From Prorocentrum cordatum (Eukaryota > Sar > Dinophyceae > Prorocentrales > Prorocentraceae), in the NCBI GenBank assembly GCA_963575745.1, contig CAUYUJ010013858.1, positions 281,005-345,004 of the forward strand: a DNA stretch of 64,000 nt. The letters are read 5' to 3'. Positions 43,132 through 52,420 of this stretch are shown here, one piece after another. The stretch's first letter is position 1; every line of letters starts with the position of its first letter. Under the pieces are notes generated by a model, which worked only from the letters and a program-made list of their open reading frames with translations, searched no databases and was not told where the DNA came from. Made by a program: the position numbers and the translations under genes.

Positions 43132-44880
43132 ATGTCTTCCCCGCACTACAGTACAGTGAATGGCAGCACCACGTTCAACTTCAGAGAGGCCTCCAGGTCC
43201 TCAGAGCCGCCTGCCAGTACTGTCAGCTGCCACACGGTGGAACAGAGGAAAACCTATGCAGAATGTTGGCGAGAGCTTTTGGCAATTGGGCCCTTCGAGG
43301 GTTCTTACAGCCAGACCTCATACATAAACTACGTGATGTACGATGTGTGTTTGGGGTACTGGCTTGCAAAAGGGAGATCGAACGCACGAATTTGGACATG
43401 TTATTATATTCTCGGATGTCATCAGTTTTACCACTTTGCAGCAACAAACCACAGTACAAAGCACCATGTGCGCATGGTGCTCAGAGCGGCCAAACCAGAG
43501 CTGCAGGGTGTATTGTTGTATCGAGCGTTTAACTCAGCTTTTTGGAAATCATTCCTCCAACAACTTGAACACACACGTTTTGCTCCGAAAGCCGACCACA
43601 ATAAAACGGGTATGCTGTATGCTGCAGTATCCCTTGAATGTGGGGCCTGGTACCTGGGCAAAGCACAGACAAGCCGCCGAGTTAACGGCAAAGCTTGGCA
43701 TGGGGGAATGGCCCGTTTCAAGGAACATTTCCATGCGACATTCATGGATGCAGGATCTCAGACACACAGGCCTAGATATAAACAGTGGAGTAGTTGTACT
43801 ATGTGGTCTTTGGTGTCGACGCCCCTTGCATATGGTAGTATATCACATGTCTTGCAGTATGAGCTGTTTGCCATTGAAGTGTTGCACCCGCCCACACAGA
43901 TACTCCCAGCAAGTAAGCAGGGAAGACGAGACCCGCGGAAACGTGAGTTCCCGAGGTTCCGGCGACACCCAAATGTGGAGCAGGAGTGTTCACTTAATCT
44001 ACTTACACAGATACGTACACGTACACATATACGACAACGCATGTTGCGCACGCAAGCTTCATTCCCATCCCTTGCCTCGTGGTGCCAGCGCTATTTGCTC
44101 ATACCCCTGGCACGCGTCAAGCAGCTTATGTATGTTAGAGGATATGAGCCATGGTTGTGCGTGTATTTGGGGGATCTGGGCACACGCCTCGACTACAGAC
44201 GAGTCTGGAGGCACGCGCTCCTTGTCCCATATCTCGTTCGTCTCTGGTGTCTGTGTTGCCATTTGTGTTACCAGCAACGAGAAACAGCTCGTAGTAAAAT
44301 TGAACGGTTTTTACAGACGGGAAACTTGCTGCCGAGCAGGACCTTTACCATCCGTATTGCGTCATCCTGCCCCAACGTCTTGGCCAGAGTGCGACGAGTG
44401 GTGCGACAATATATGTGGAGAGCCACCAGAGGGCGAAAGCACCTATACGAGTATTGTGTCGCCAAATGCCAAGTTGTCGGTTCGCGTGCTGCATACTTTA
44501 GTGATAGGCTCACACAACAGCATCAAGCATCATCTCTCTTCTCTGTCTGCTTCTACCACCAGTTGTGCCATGACCCAGATATTAGCAACACACTCTCCCA
44601 TGACATCATTTGGGATTCGACTTTTTGGGATATCCCTGAGCCCGTGGACTTGTGTAAGCTTTGGCAGCAGCTGGCCCCCCAGCTCCATGCACACTTTAGG
44701 AAGTATCAGTTCTCGCGCACACAGTTCAGCTATGCATGGTTATATGATCGATGCTTCCACCATCTGGCCCCGTTGCAGCCCCCACCTGAAGCATCCATAC
44801 TCCCAATTGGTGAGATTAGAGCCTTCAACCTTCGTGAATATCCCCAGCACGTGTGGATCGGAGTCGACAAGACCCACACC
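43132..44880 (+). CDS. Penelope-like element ORF1, GIY-YIG endonuclease part
   Basis: Frame from ATG at 43132; the same frame is open upstream into the left repeat, so an earlier start is possible. Residues about 160-250 form a GIY-YIG nuclease: GMLYAAV (43609) as the GIY strand, WYLGKA (43648) as the YIG strand, then MARFKEHF with the conserved Arg, RPRYKQW, and YELFAIEVLHPP, whose Glu (about residue 244) fits the catalytic metal ligand. The following 330 residues have mixed Arg/Trp-rich composition and lead to HVWIGVDK near 44870, where the frame is lost; the continuing RT sequence lies in another frame. Role: DNA nicking to prime reverse transcription. Reading on in this same frame past 44.9 kb is an artefact until ORF2. 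Confidence 0.75.
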
Positions 44881-46457
44881 GACGTGTGGGGATCCCGATA
44901 TATGCATACATCTGGAGGTTGGGGCGTTGCTTCCTCGAAGATAATATTCACTACGAGTACATGCAGCATCTCACGCCTAAGCAAGTTGTCAGAATGCAGC
45001 GAAAGCGCGATGAAAGGATGGTGCCACAGCAGTGGCGCAGTCCCCACGTTGCCCAAATTGAACACTTGCCGAAGGCATACCTCACTATTAAAGGCAAATG
45101 CGTGTCGCCAGAAACAGGTGAGCTGGTGTGTACCAAGAGTCACGCCCATGAGCGTGAAATCATCAGCAACTGTAAGGCCACGCAAAAGAGGTTCCTGCGA
45201 AAAGCCGCTCGTGCTCTACGGATTGCAAAGAAAAAATCAGGCGACCCTATGTGGACAGTGTGGGAACCTAACCTATTACCCTCCCTGTTGCATGCACGGG
45301 CGAGCCAACTTTGTACAGTACAGAAATATAAGAACACATGCCCATGCGGACGCTGCAAACCAGCCATATCATTTCTTAAGGTCGATGCTGCACAATTTTT
45401 CAAGGATGCTTCTGAAAAACGAGGATGCCAGAAAGCCAGGGAACTGCTTGCTAGGATCACCGCCACGACAGGCGCCACGAGCGTCGAAATTAAACGTGGA
45501 CGGAAAGCAGCAGGAGGCCTCTACATTCCAGGACAACCCCGAAAGCCAGGACATGATTTGGTCACTTTCAGAGAAATACAGATTGCCCTGCAATACGCCT
45601 GTGAGGACCAATACTTTTTGGTGGGCTCTGACGTTTTCCGTCGGAGAAAGGGCTGGCCCATGGGGGGATCCATGTCGGAGCCAGCAACCTTGGCCGACCT
45701 CGGCGAGTGCATCGCAGCTCTGTGCCGCGATCCAGCCGTGGCACGACGCGTTGGCTTTAGCCTCCCCCTTCTCGATACCCATGAACTTGTCCAGGGTGTG
45801 CTATATGTTGATGATGCATTATGTTTCTCCAGAGTGTTTTGCAGCGATTGCTTATATAGAGGCCTTAAACGGCTCTTTCCAGATGACGTCGGCATCACTC
45901 ATGAAGGCGCCAGTCTCCCGATTCAGTATTTGCAGTGTGAATTGGTTGCACATGGTGAGAGTTTCGAATGTCATGCGTTCTCTGCAAACAACGAGTACAT
46001 CCATGGTGAGCGTAGTAATCTTAAGTATGCCAAGTTTCCCCATTTTCTTAGTGCCCCCACGTTGTTGCCCCCTCGGCTCTTGTACCCACGGCTATGGGAG
46101 AGGATCCTTACTTTCAACTCCATGGCCCAGGGGCACCCTCATAGGGCCAGGGTGGCGACCGTTGATGTGCTCACAGAGGTGGCACTGCTCCATTGGCCCG
46201 CCCAGCTCATTGGACGTGGACTCTGCAGCATCCCCAGGAAGCATACGTCCCATTACATTTGTCTTGTTCGGAGGCTGGGGCGAGAGCTGGCTAGGTCGAG
46301 CACGATTTTGGAAGAACTGGTACGGAGCACAAACGGTAAGGCCACGACGACTCGTGATATACTTGAGACCGTCTTTGATAGCGTTTTGGCTCAAAACCGT
46401 CACTCCTGTGATCGAGCCTCCGTTCAGCCAGTGCCCGCTACCCCGACTGCACGCTGA
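44853..46457 (+). CDS. Penelope-like element ORF1, reverse transcriptase part
   Basis: This frame picks up directly after VWIGVDK of the previous feature (RRVGIPIYAYIWRL..., about 44885), so the two are one ORF broken by a single-base change between 44868 and 44895. Visible: a Cys cluster CPCGRC just before motif A FLKVDAAQFF (Asp 45384-45386), motif B GWPMGGSMSEPATL (about 45650-45690), motif C YVDD (45804-45815), then LPIQYLQCELV as a motif D/E-like region. The ORF ends at TGA 46455-46457 after a basic tail. The catalytic residues are intact. No RNase H or C-terminal endonuclease follows. The nominal start codon is not a real start. Confidence 0.85.
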   Translation: MDRSRQDPHRRVGIPIYAYIWRLGRCFLEDNIHYEYMQHLTPKQVVRMQRKRDERMVPQQWRSPHVAQIEHLPKAYLTIKGKCVSPETGELVCTKSHAHEREIISNCKATQKRFLRKAARALRIAKKKSGDPMWTVWEPNLLPSLLHARASQLCTVQKYKNTCPCGRCKPAISFLKVDAAQFFKDASEKRGCQKARELLARITATTGATSVEIKRGRKAAGGLYIPGQPRKPGHDLVTFREIQIALQYACEDQYFLVGSDVFRRRKGWPMGGSMSEPATLADLGECIAALCRDPAVARRVGFSLPLLDTHELVQGVLYVDDALCFSRVFCSDCLYRGLKRLFPDDVGITHEGASLPIQYLQCELVAHGESFECHAFSANNEYIHGERSNLKYAKFPHFLSAPTLLPPRLLYPRLWERILTFNSMAQGHPHRARVATVDVLTEVALLHWPAQLIGRGLCSIPRKHTSHYICLVRRLGRELARSSTILEELVRSTNGKATTTRDILETVFDSVLAQNRHSCDRASVQPVPATPTAR

Positions 46458-46500
46458 CCCACTCCCGCAGCCCGCCAAGACTCCACCGGTGGCCGACGCC

Positions 46501-47538
46501 ATGGGCTGGGGCAACGGCGACAGAGGGCACAGTGGCAAGAGCGGTGGTGGTGGCAAAGGCGGCAACGGCGGAGGCTACCCAAGGCCACAGCAGTACGTAC
46601 CTCAGCAGACGCAGTACCAGCACCAGTCACGTCAGGACGCGTATCTACATGATGCGCTCAACGACGCACGAGAGATGAAGGCCGCTTTCATGATGAAAGA
46701 ACAGAAGAGAGCGGAGAAGGCGGAACGTAAGAGCCTTGCCAGTGCTATTCGTTCGAGCGCGTGTGAGGCAGTGGAATCCATCCTGGGCATCAAGAAAGTG
46801 AAAAAGACGAATGGGAAAGATAAGTCCAAGAAGAAACCGTTCAGCTTCCTGCAGTTCGCCAAAGGGAGAGTGCTGAAGAAGCAGGACTCGAGCAGTTCGA
46901 CAAGCAGTTCCGCAGGTACCACAGCTTCTAGCAGCAGCACTGGCAAGGTCGACATTGCCAAGATGAAGAAAGCCTACAAGAAGCACGTCCAGAAGAAGAA
47001 GAAGACGAAGCATAGGAATGATGACGAGGACGATGAGGAGAGCGCAAAGATCGATAAGAAGCAGATGGTCAAGCTGATGAAAGCGATGCAGGAGTCCAGT
47101 GGCATGGAGGACCTTGGCAGCATCGCAGACAAGGACGAGACCATCAAGGCCATGGCGAAGAAGATGGAGGAGCTCCAGCGAAGGGTGGAGGCAGGCGCTG
47201 CGGCAGCGTCTTCTGGGCGCAGCCGTGCTGAAGGCGGGCCCCGCCTCCGTGTGCCCCAGGCCTTCGCAAACTGCGCTGCCCCGCCTGCTGATGGAGAAGA
47301 ACCCGAGACGTCACAAGTCGCCATGACCGTTGCCAAGCAGATCCTGCCCGAGACGGACATGAGCGACTGGCCGAAGACGGAGAAAGCCTTCCTCAAGCGC
47401 TTCTCGGAGGTGCCGAAGCTCACCCAGACGATCCTGAACACTTGGCTGAAAGACCAGGGCCTCAGTGAGAGTACAGGTACCAGCAAGCTCGCGAAGATTG
47501 AACAGCTCGTGAACCATCTTAAGACGAAGGAGGCCTGA
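46501..47538 (+). CDS. Penelope-like element ORF2, Lys-rich protein
   Basis: 345 residues from ATG 46501, 43 nt after the RT stop. N-terminus Gly-rich (about 1-25), then Tyr/Gln-rich. A charged helical middle (about 45-120) contains KKVKKTNGKDKSKKK. Ser-rich linker, then KKHVQKKKKTKHR (about 165-180) followed by an acidic patch DDEDDEE. A predicted coiled coil lies around KDETIKAMAKKMEELQRRVE. The C-terminus LNTWLKDQGLSESTGTSKL...EQLVNHL resembles a SAP-like helix-turn-helix. These traits suggest a nucleic-acid-binding accessory protein. It shares strand and interval with RT inside the repeats, so it probably belongs to the element. Translation could be by re-initiation, or from a separately trans-spliced mRNA; not shown. 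No frameshift inside. Confidence 0.7.
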   Translation: MGWGNGDRGHSGKSGGGGKGGNGGGYPRPQQYVPQQTQYQHQSRQDAYLHDALNDAREMKAAFMMKEQKRAEKAERKSLASAIRSSACEAVESILGIKKVKKTNGKDKSKKKPFSFLQFAKGRVLKKQDSSSSTSSSAGTTASSSSTGKVDIAKMKKAYKKHVQKKKKTKHRNDDEDDEESAKIDKKQMVKLMKAMQESSGMEDLGSIADKDETIKAMAKKMEELQRRVEAGAAAASSGRSRAEGGPRLRVPQAFANCAAPPADGEEPETSQVAMTVAKQILPETDMSDWPKTEKAFLKRFSEVPKLTQTILNTWLKDQGLSESTGTSKLAKIEQLVNHLKTKEA

Positions 47539-47693
47539 TCGACGATATCAGCTGGATCCCTTACCCTGTCTCCGAGTGACTGCGTTAGCATAGCTGTGCG
47601 TCGTTTGGTGTAAGACACTGCAGTGCCGCGTTGCTTGGAGGCCTACCAGCTTGACGGAGATAGTCTCCTGGCGCTTGCCAGTCAGTGAGGCTT

Positions 47694-47826
47694 TTTGCCC
47701 CGCCGGATTTTGGTTCCCAGGAAGCCGCGCGGTCGGTGGCACGATTTGCCCCGCCAGATTTCGCTTCCCAGGGAGCCGCGCGGTCGGTGAGACGATTTGC
47801 CCCGCCAGATTTTGACTCCCAGGTTG
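47694..47826 (+). repeat. 51-bp tandem repeat in the element 3' region
   Basis: TTTGCCCCGCC starts at 47694, 47745 and 47796, two and a half units of exactly 51 bp. The unit is 17 codons long, and in one frame reads RFAPPDFASQGAARSV repeatedly. That frame stays open from 47685 to 48338, through the start of the right pseudo-LTR (217 codons, no ATG start). Coding is possible but unproven. Confidence 0.8.
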
Positions 47827-48071
47827 GCGAGAATCCCTTGGTGGAGCCGTGCCCGAGGATGAAGCTAAAGCATATCTACAAGCATCTCAGGCGGTGGAGG
47901 CGCAGGTGTCAGCGTGGACTGTGGATCATCTGGATGCCGCTGGCCTTAAGTTGTGACATCGTGAGCCTTGCACTTTCCCTGTTGCCGATTCGCGCGGCAC
48001 TAGTTCCGTACGTGAGCTTCGCAGTCGTGCACATAGCGTTCTTAGCTGCTGCGTCACGTTTTGTGGAGGGC

Positions 48072-48518
48072 GCAGCAGCAGCAGCAGCAGCAGAATTCTT
48101 CTCTGTGCTGCACTCCTCCCTTTATGCACCGCCAGGCGAGTGCATCGTCACAGCGCACGTCGCGCTCGACTCGAGCCTGCCCTCCATTCTGCTCAACATC
48201 GCTCGCCTTTTTCTCCTCTTTTGCCTTTCAATCCTCATATGCATATGTGCATTAGCACGCGTACTGCTCGCTTGTATCGCTACATCGCCATATATTTGTA
48301 CAGTGATCAGTATCACACTGTATTTAGTATTTGGCTGAGAGAGTGGAGGCCGCGTAATCCAGCAGTGCCAGTCGGTAGCCTGGCGCTCTCAGAACCCGTG
48401 AGGAGCCACGGTGCGAGTGAAAAGCGTTATCAAGATAACCTCGAGTGTTCATGATAGTCGTGCTTCCCTTGCTGTCGCTCCTACACTTTCAGTTCCTACC
48501 AACTGCGAGACCAGCAGC
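48072..48518 (+). repeat. Right pseudo-LTR of the Penelope-like element
   Basis: (GCA)7 at 48072-48093 followed by 425 bp at 99.3% identity to 42601-43025. After GACCAGCAGC (48518) it passes into CAG/CAA/CTG-rich sequence. I treat this as the element 3' end. Confidence 0.9.
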
Positions 48519-48643
48519 AGCAGCAACAACAGCCGCAGCAGCAGCGGCAGCTGCAGCAGCCACGGCAGCAGCACCTGCAGCAGCAGCAGCAGCTGCAGCA
48601 ACTGCAGCAGCAACAGCGGCAACAGCAGCAGCCGCAGCAGCAG

Positions 48644-48689
<46 letters not shown>

Positions 48690-49339
48690 ACATAACTCAG
48701 CAGCTGCAGCAGCAGCAGCAGCTGCAGCCGCAGCAGCGGCAGCAACAGGAGCAGCACCCGCAACCGCATCCGCAGCAGCAGCTACAGGTGCTGCGGAAAC
48801 ACAGACGAGGGGAACGGAACGGGAAGGATGTACGCCCGCTCCCTGACGCCCTTCCGGGCACCCCTGACGGCCAGCAGACTGGGCAAGGAGACGCAGGCGA
48901 AGAGTCTTCAAGCACTCTTGCGGCCGCCAGCGGCAACCCTGGCGAACAGAGACCCACAACAGCTCAGACGGCCGTCAGAGGCACCCCTGGTGACGAGGGC
49001 CCCACGAGACCTCAAGACACTCCCTCCGTAGGGCATAATGAAGTACCCTTGCTCCTTCACCAGCAGCAGCATGGCAGGGAAAAAGGAGGGGGGGGGGCCG
49101 CGGCGGAATGGGCGGAAGCTGCGGAGGCCGCAGAGTATCGGGGGCCCGAAGCGGCGGAGGCTTTTGAAGGCGCGGAGGAGGCACAAGCCGTCACCCGCGT
49201 CCCTGGAGCAGAAACCCGGCGGACAGGGGTTGGCCCCCGAAAGTGCGGACGACAGCCGCAACAGTCCGCTAAGCGAGATCCTGGACCAACAGGGGCTCGC
49301 CTGCCACATCGTGCCATCCCCACCTTCTCTACAAAATAG
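48509..49339 (+). CDS. Glutamine-rich open frame next to the element
   Basis: Immediately after the right repeat one frame reads about 85 codons of Gln with Leu, Pro, Arg and His (CAG, CAA, CTG, CCG, CGG mixed), with one short Ser run, then QVLRKHRRGERNGKDVRPLPDALPG and a Gly/Ala/Glu-rich tail to a stop at 49339. The other two frames of the CAG tract stop (48695 and 48846). Mixed synonymous codons in the Q tract favour a real polyQ coding region over a plain microsatellite. No start codon is visible because the element abuts it. It may be a host gene interrupted by the insertion. Confidence 0.3.
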
Positions 49340-50340
49340 GCAGACCGTCAGCAGTCCTCTAGGTGCGCCACAGACCTAACAGGGGGGCCACGGACCAGCC
49401 GTTCAGACGCAGGACATCGAAGCTATCCGCCGGCTCGTCGGGAGAAACTCCTTCGCGCCTATTCGCCCCCCTCTCCCTCCAGACGCCCAGGGCACGACTG
49501 ACAAAGAATTCTGTGCTCTGGCAACGGAAGCGGCGTCGCCGCACGTGCGCCCTCCTGGCACGACCAGCGGCGCCCCCGAGACCGGCGAGAGTCCCGCGTT
49601 GACCGAAGGGGGCGCGCCCGTGAGCGACGGCGGGCACAGGCCCGAAGGCGAATGCCAGCGAAAGGGGCCTCTCCCCGCGCGCCGCGGGGCAGCGTCCGCC
49701 CGGGCTGCCGGAGGCGATCTGGCCCCTGCCTGGCGGCCAACTACGCGGCCCGCATCTCCCCGCAGGGCCCCGCCAGGCGTGCAACAGGAATTGCTGCGAG
49801 CAGACTGCGAGCCCTCTAGAACAGCGGGGCCGGTTCGCCGGGGACTTGCGGACAGAACACGCGGCGGCGCCAATGGCCAGAGCCGCGCCAGTGGCCAGAG
49901 CCCTCAGACCCCGACACGGGACAGCAGCTGTACACAGCAAAGATCGACAACGTCGAGTGGGACCTTCCCAGGGAGACACCCGGCGAGGCGATAACGCGGC
50001 TCCAGGTCACCCTGGGGGCAATGTTGACAGGCACCTGGCACGCTTTCGCCAAGCAGCAGGCCGTGCCTGGCAGCAAAGGCGCGCTCGACCCGCTTCGACA
50101 CGATCCACAAACTTGCTTTCGCTTCCTGGACCCCTTCCGCAGCTGCCAGTGCGACTTCGGGCCGTCGGCGACGCGCTGGGCCTTGGCGTCGACTGGGCTC
50201 GGCTGCGGCATCGGCGCCCGGGTCGAAGCGGCGGAGCGAGCAGGGATCACCACGCGGCAAAGGGCCACCCGGACACCCACGCACCCAGGAAGGGCAAAAA
50301 ACAGTGGCTGGTCGTCTCCCCACAGTAGCCGGTGCGGCCC
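49340..50340 (+). other. Open but unassigned GC-rich sequence
   Basis: Plus-strand frames continue with partly coding-like composition: 49380-49994 (DIEAIRRLVGRNSFAPIRPP...), then a different frame over 49905-50090 (QQLYTAKIDNVEWDLPRETP...GTWHAFAKQQAV). This suggests one gene remnant with frameshifts or missed introns. No domain recognised. Confidence 0.3.
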
Positions 50341-51500
50341 CACGTCGCGGCGCCGCGCTGGCTGCGAAGGATCCCGCGTGCTTCTGTCCAGCGGCCATAT
50401 CCCTGGGCGCCCGTCGCCCCCCCCCGCGGGGAGGGACCCGCGGGGCTCAACGTACCCTGCGTCCCGGTGCTGTCGGCCAAGGACGGTCTGCCCCCCCCCC
50501 CCCCCGCGCTCGCCCCGTTTTCACTTACCCAGAGCGGCGGCGGGCCACGGCCCTGGATTCACGCGGGGCGCTGCTGGGCCCACCTCCCGCGGATGCACAA
50601 GGGACTTGCATCCCGGTGCTGTCCCCCGCGGGCCGTCGGCCGTGCGGGCGCGGTCCTCCTACGGGGGCTCAGGGTACGCTTGCATCCCGGTGCTGTCTGA
50701 CCAGGGCCGTCTGCCGCCACCCTTCGTGGGTGCCTCGTCTTCACCCCGCCCAGCGCGGCGGTTTCCGCGACCCTGGATTCACGCGAGGAGCAGCTGAGAC
50801 TACGGGCGCGGCACCTCCCCCCATTCTTTAGCAGCGGTCAGCGGCTCCTTGGGGGTCCACCACACCACGCCCCCCCTTGGATGCGTCGGGCTTCGGGGTG
50901 GCAGCACCGCCCCCAGCGAGTCAGTCCACTGGCTGCTGCCTGCCCACCCTGGACCACACCAGCAGTGGGAGATCGGCCGTTCGGTATAACTCTCCTCTCA
51001 GCGGCGGTTTGCTGCGCCCCCGGATGCCCCGCCCAGCCTTCAGCGCGGCTGGCTGCCCACTCTCTTCGTCAGCGGTTTGTCGCTCTACAGGCTCACAACC
51101 ATCAGCGGCGGTTAGCTGCGGCCCTGGAGGGCCACAGCGCGGCCCAGGATGCACGCGGGGGCTTGCCGAGACTTCGGGCCCGGGGCCTCCCACGGGGGCT
51201 CAAGGTACTCTTGCATCCCGGTGCTGGCGGCCAAGGGCCGCCACTCGTCGCCCCCCCGTGCACGCTCCGGCTTCACTCCACCCTGGGCACGCCACCCCCC
51301 GTCCACGCCCCGTGCTCGCTCGGCGTTTGCCGCGCCCCTGGGCCCACGCGGGGAGGCGCAGAGGCTTCGAGCACGAGACATCCCGCGGGTACTCAAGGTA
51401 CTCCACGCGGGGAGTAGCAGAGACTACGGGCACGAGGCATCCCACGGGGGCACAGGGTACTCTTGCATCCCGGCGCTGTCGACCAGGGCCGGCGTGAGGT
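50341..51500 (+). repeat. Irregular repeats with GCATCCCGGTGCTG landmark
   Basis: TCCCGGTGCTG (or close) at 50462, 50611, 50685, 51216 and 51478, usually preceded by GGGGCTCAAGGTAC and followed by GGCCAAGGGCCG and a C run. GCGGCGGTTTGCTGCGCCCC-like segments lie between them. Spacing is irregular (74 to 531 bp), so these are scrambled copies of a unit, not a clean tandem array. No gene is recognised, though frames are open. Confidence 0.6.
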
Positions 51501-51521
51501 GCGAGGTGCGAGCTGGGCGGT

Positions 51522-51745
51522 GTGAGCTACTGCGCTGGGACCAGCGCGTTCGCCAGGGGTGAGCAATGGCAACTCGCACTGTCGCTGCTCAGCGGGATGT
51601 CAGAGGTGGAGTTTACTTTGCCGAGTTCTGCGCGCGCGGGAAGGCCGGGCAGTGGGGCAGGCTCTGTCGCTCCTCAGCGAGATGCGAGGGGCAGTTTGAG
51701 CCAGACGTCATCAGCTACAGCGCTGGGATCAGCGCGCGTGGCGGA
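51522..51745 (+). pseudogene. PPR repeat fragment
   Basis: Frame from 51522 reads VSYCAGTSAFARGEQWQLA then LSLLSGMSEVEF, one pentatricopeptide (PPR) unit. The next unit is broken: GQWG is followed in another frame by ALSLLSEMRGA (51665-51695), then back to FEPDVISYSAGISA (51696-51735). Units of the form ISYSAGISA..GEWQ.ALSLLSEM are typical of the very large dinoflagellate PPR families, whose members bind organelle RNA. At least two frameshifts in about 220 bp mean this is a remnant. Confidence 0.75.
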
Positions 51746-51929
51746 GGCGGGAAGTTGCATCGCGCACTGCTCTCACACAGTGGACTGGGGCAAGCTATTT
51801 TCTCGCCGCCATGCAGGCGGGGGGATGCTGTGGCCCACCTCCTGCCCTTGCGCAGGAGGGGGTCCGCAGCCCCCCCCCGCCTACCTGGCGGCGAGCGCAA
51901 CCTTGCCAGGACGCAGTCTCGTCAAACAC

Positions 51930-52420
51930 TGACTCTAGCGACGACCAGCTGCGACCCCCGAGGACCAACACCCACCATCCCCGCTGAGGCACCTCTCTCC
52001 GCAGGGACGCACCAGCGCACGATTGACTCACAAACATCAGCGGCGATCAGCTGCGACCCCGGAGGACCACAATCAATACCATGCTCTTGAGCGGTGATTT
52101 GCTGCGACCCTGGAGGAACCAAGAGAATGACGACCCACCCGCCATTTCATTGTCTTGAGCGGCGATCAGCTGCGACCCCCGAGGAGCCATTAACCATTTC
52201 TCCTGTCCCACGGGTGCGGGGCCAGACCGAGGGGAGGGGCGGTTTTCCCCCCGCCCCTCCCCTCTGGGGCCTGGCGGGTGTCCCCCGTTCTTGGCCCCAG
52301 GGCCCGCCAGACGTGCTGTCCGACGTCGGGCGTGGCCCCCCCTCCCTGGGCCGCCCGTGTCCCTCGCTGTACGTGGTTTGTCTCAACACTCTCAGCGGCG
52401 ATCAGCTGCGACCCTGGAGG
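51930..52420 (+). repeat. GGCGATCAGCTGCGACCC dispersed repeat
   Basis: The motif with a GGAGGA(A/C)C(C) end occurs at about 51947, 52040, 52090, 52160 and 52396. Diverged forms (GGCGGTTAGCTGCGGCCC, GGCGGTTTGCTGCG) lie at 50998 and 51101, inside the previous repeat region. Spacing is irregular (50-240 bp). Confidence 0.7.

Larger units (their letters stand above)
42558..48518 (+). mobile_element. Penelope-like retroelement, N-terminal GIY-YIG type
   Basis: A 5.96-kb unit bounded by near-identical direct repeats (42558-43025 and 48072-48518), with a GIY-YIG endonuclease, a reverse transcriptase and a second small ORF between them, all on plus. Penelope-like elements carry such pseudo-LTRs because of partial tandem arrangement. 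LTR retrotransposons are excluded: no protease, RNase H or integrase is seen. In classical Penelope/Neptune elements GIY-YIG is C-terminal; here it precedes RT, as in the permuted Naiad/Chlamys-type clade. One frameshift separates endonuclease and RT. The left repeat starts at a CAG run and the right one leads into CAG-rich sequence. Confidence 0.85.

Noticed and set aside
43343-44944. 533-codon frame overlapping the element ORF
   Set aside because: It lacks any motif, while the overlapping frame carries the GIY-YIG signature; treated as a shadow.
46384-46396. TTTTGGCTCAAAA, similar to the spliced leader
   Set aside because: Only a partial match, and inside the RT coding frame; no relic structure.
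44900-46500. Continuation of the endonuclease frame through the RT region
   Set aside because: Open by chance; RT motifs A, B and C lie in the other frame. The frame becomes real again only at ORF2 (46501).
42558-48518. LTR retrotransposon
   Set aside because: Direct repeats are present, but no protease, integrase, RNase H or TG...CA repeat ends; GIY-YIG plus RT point to a Penelope-like element.
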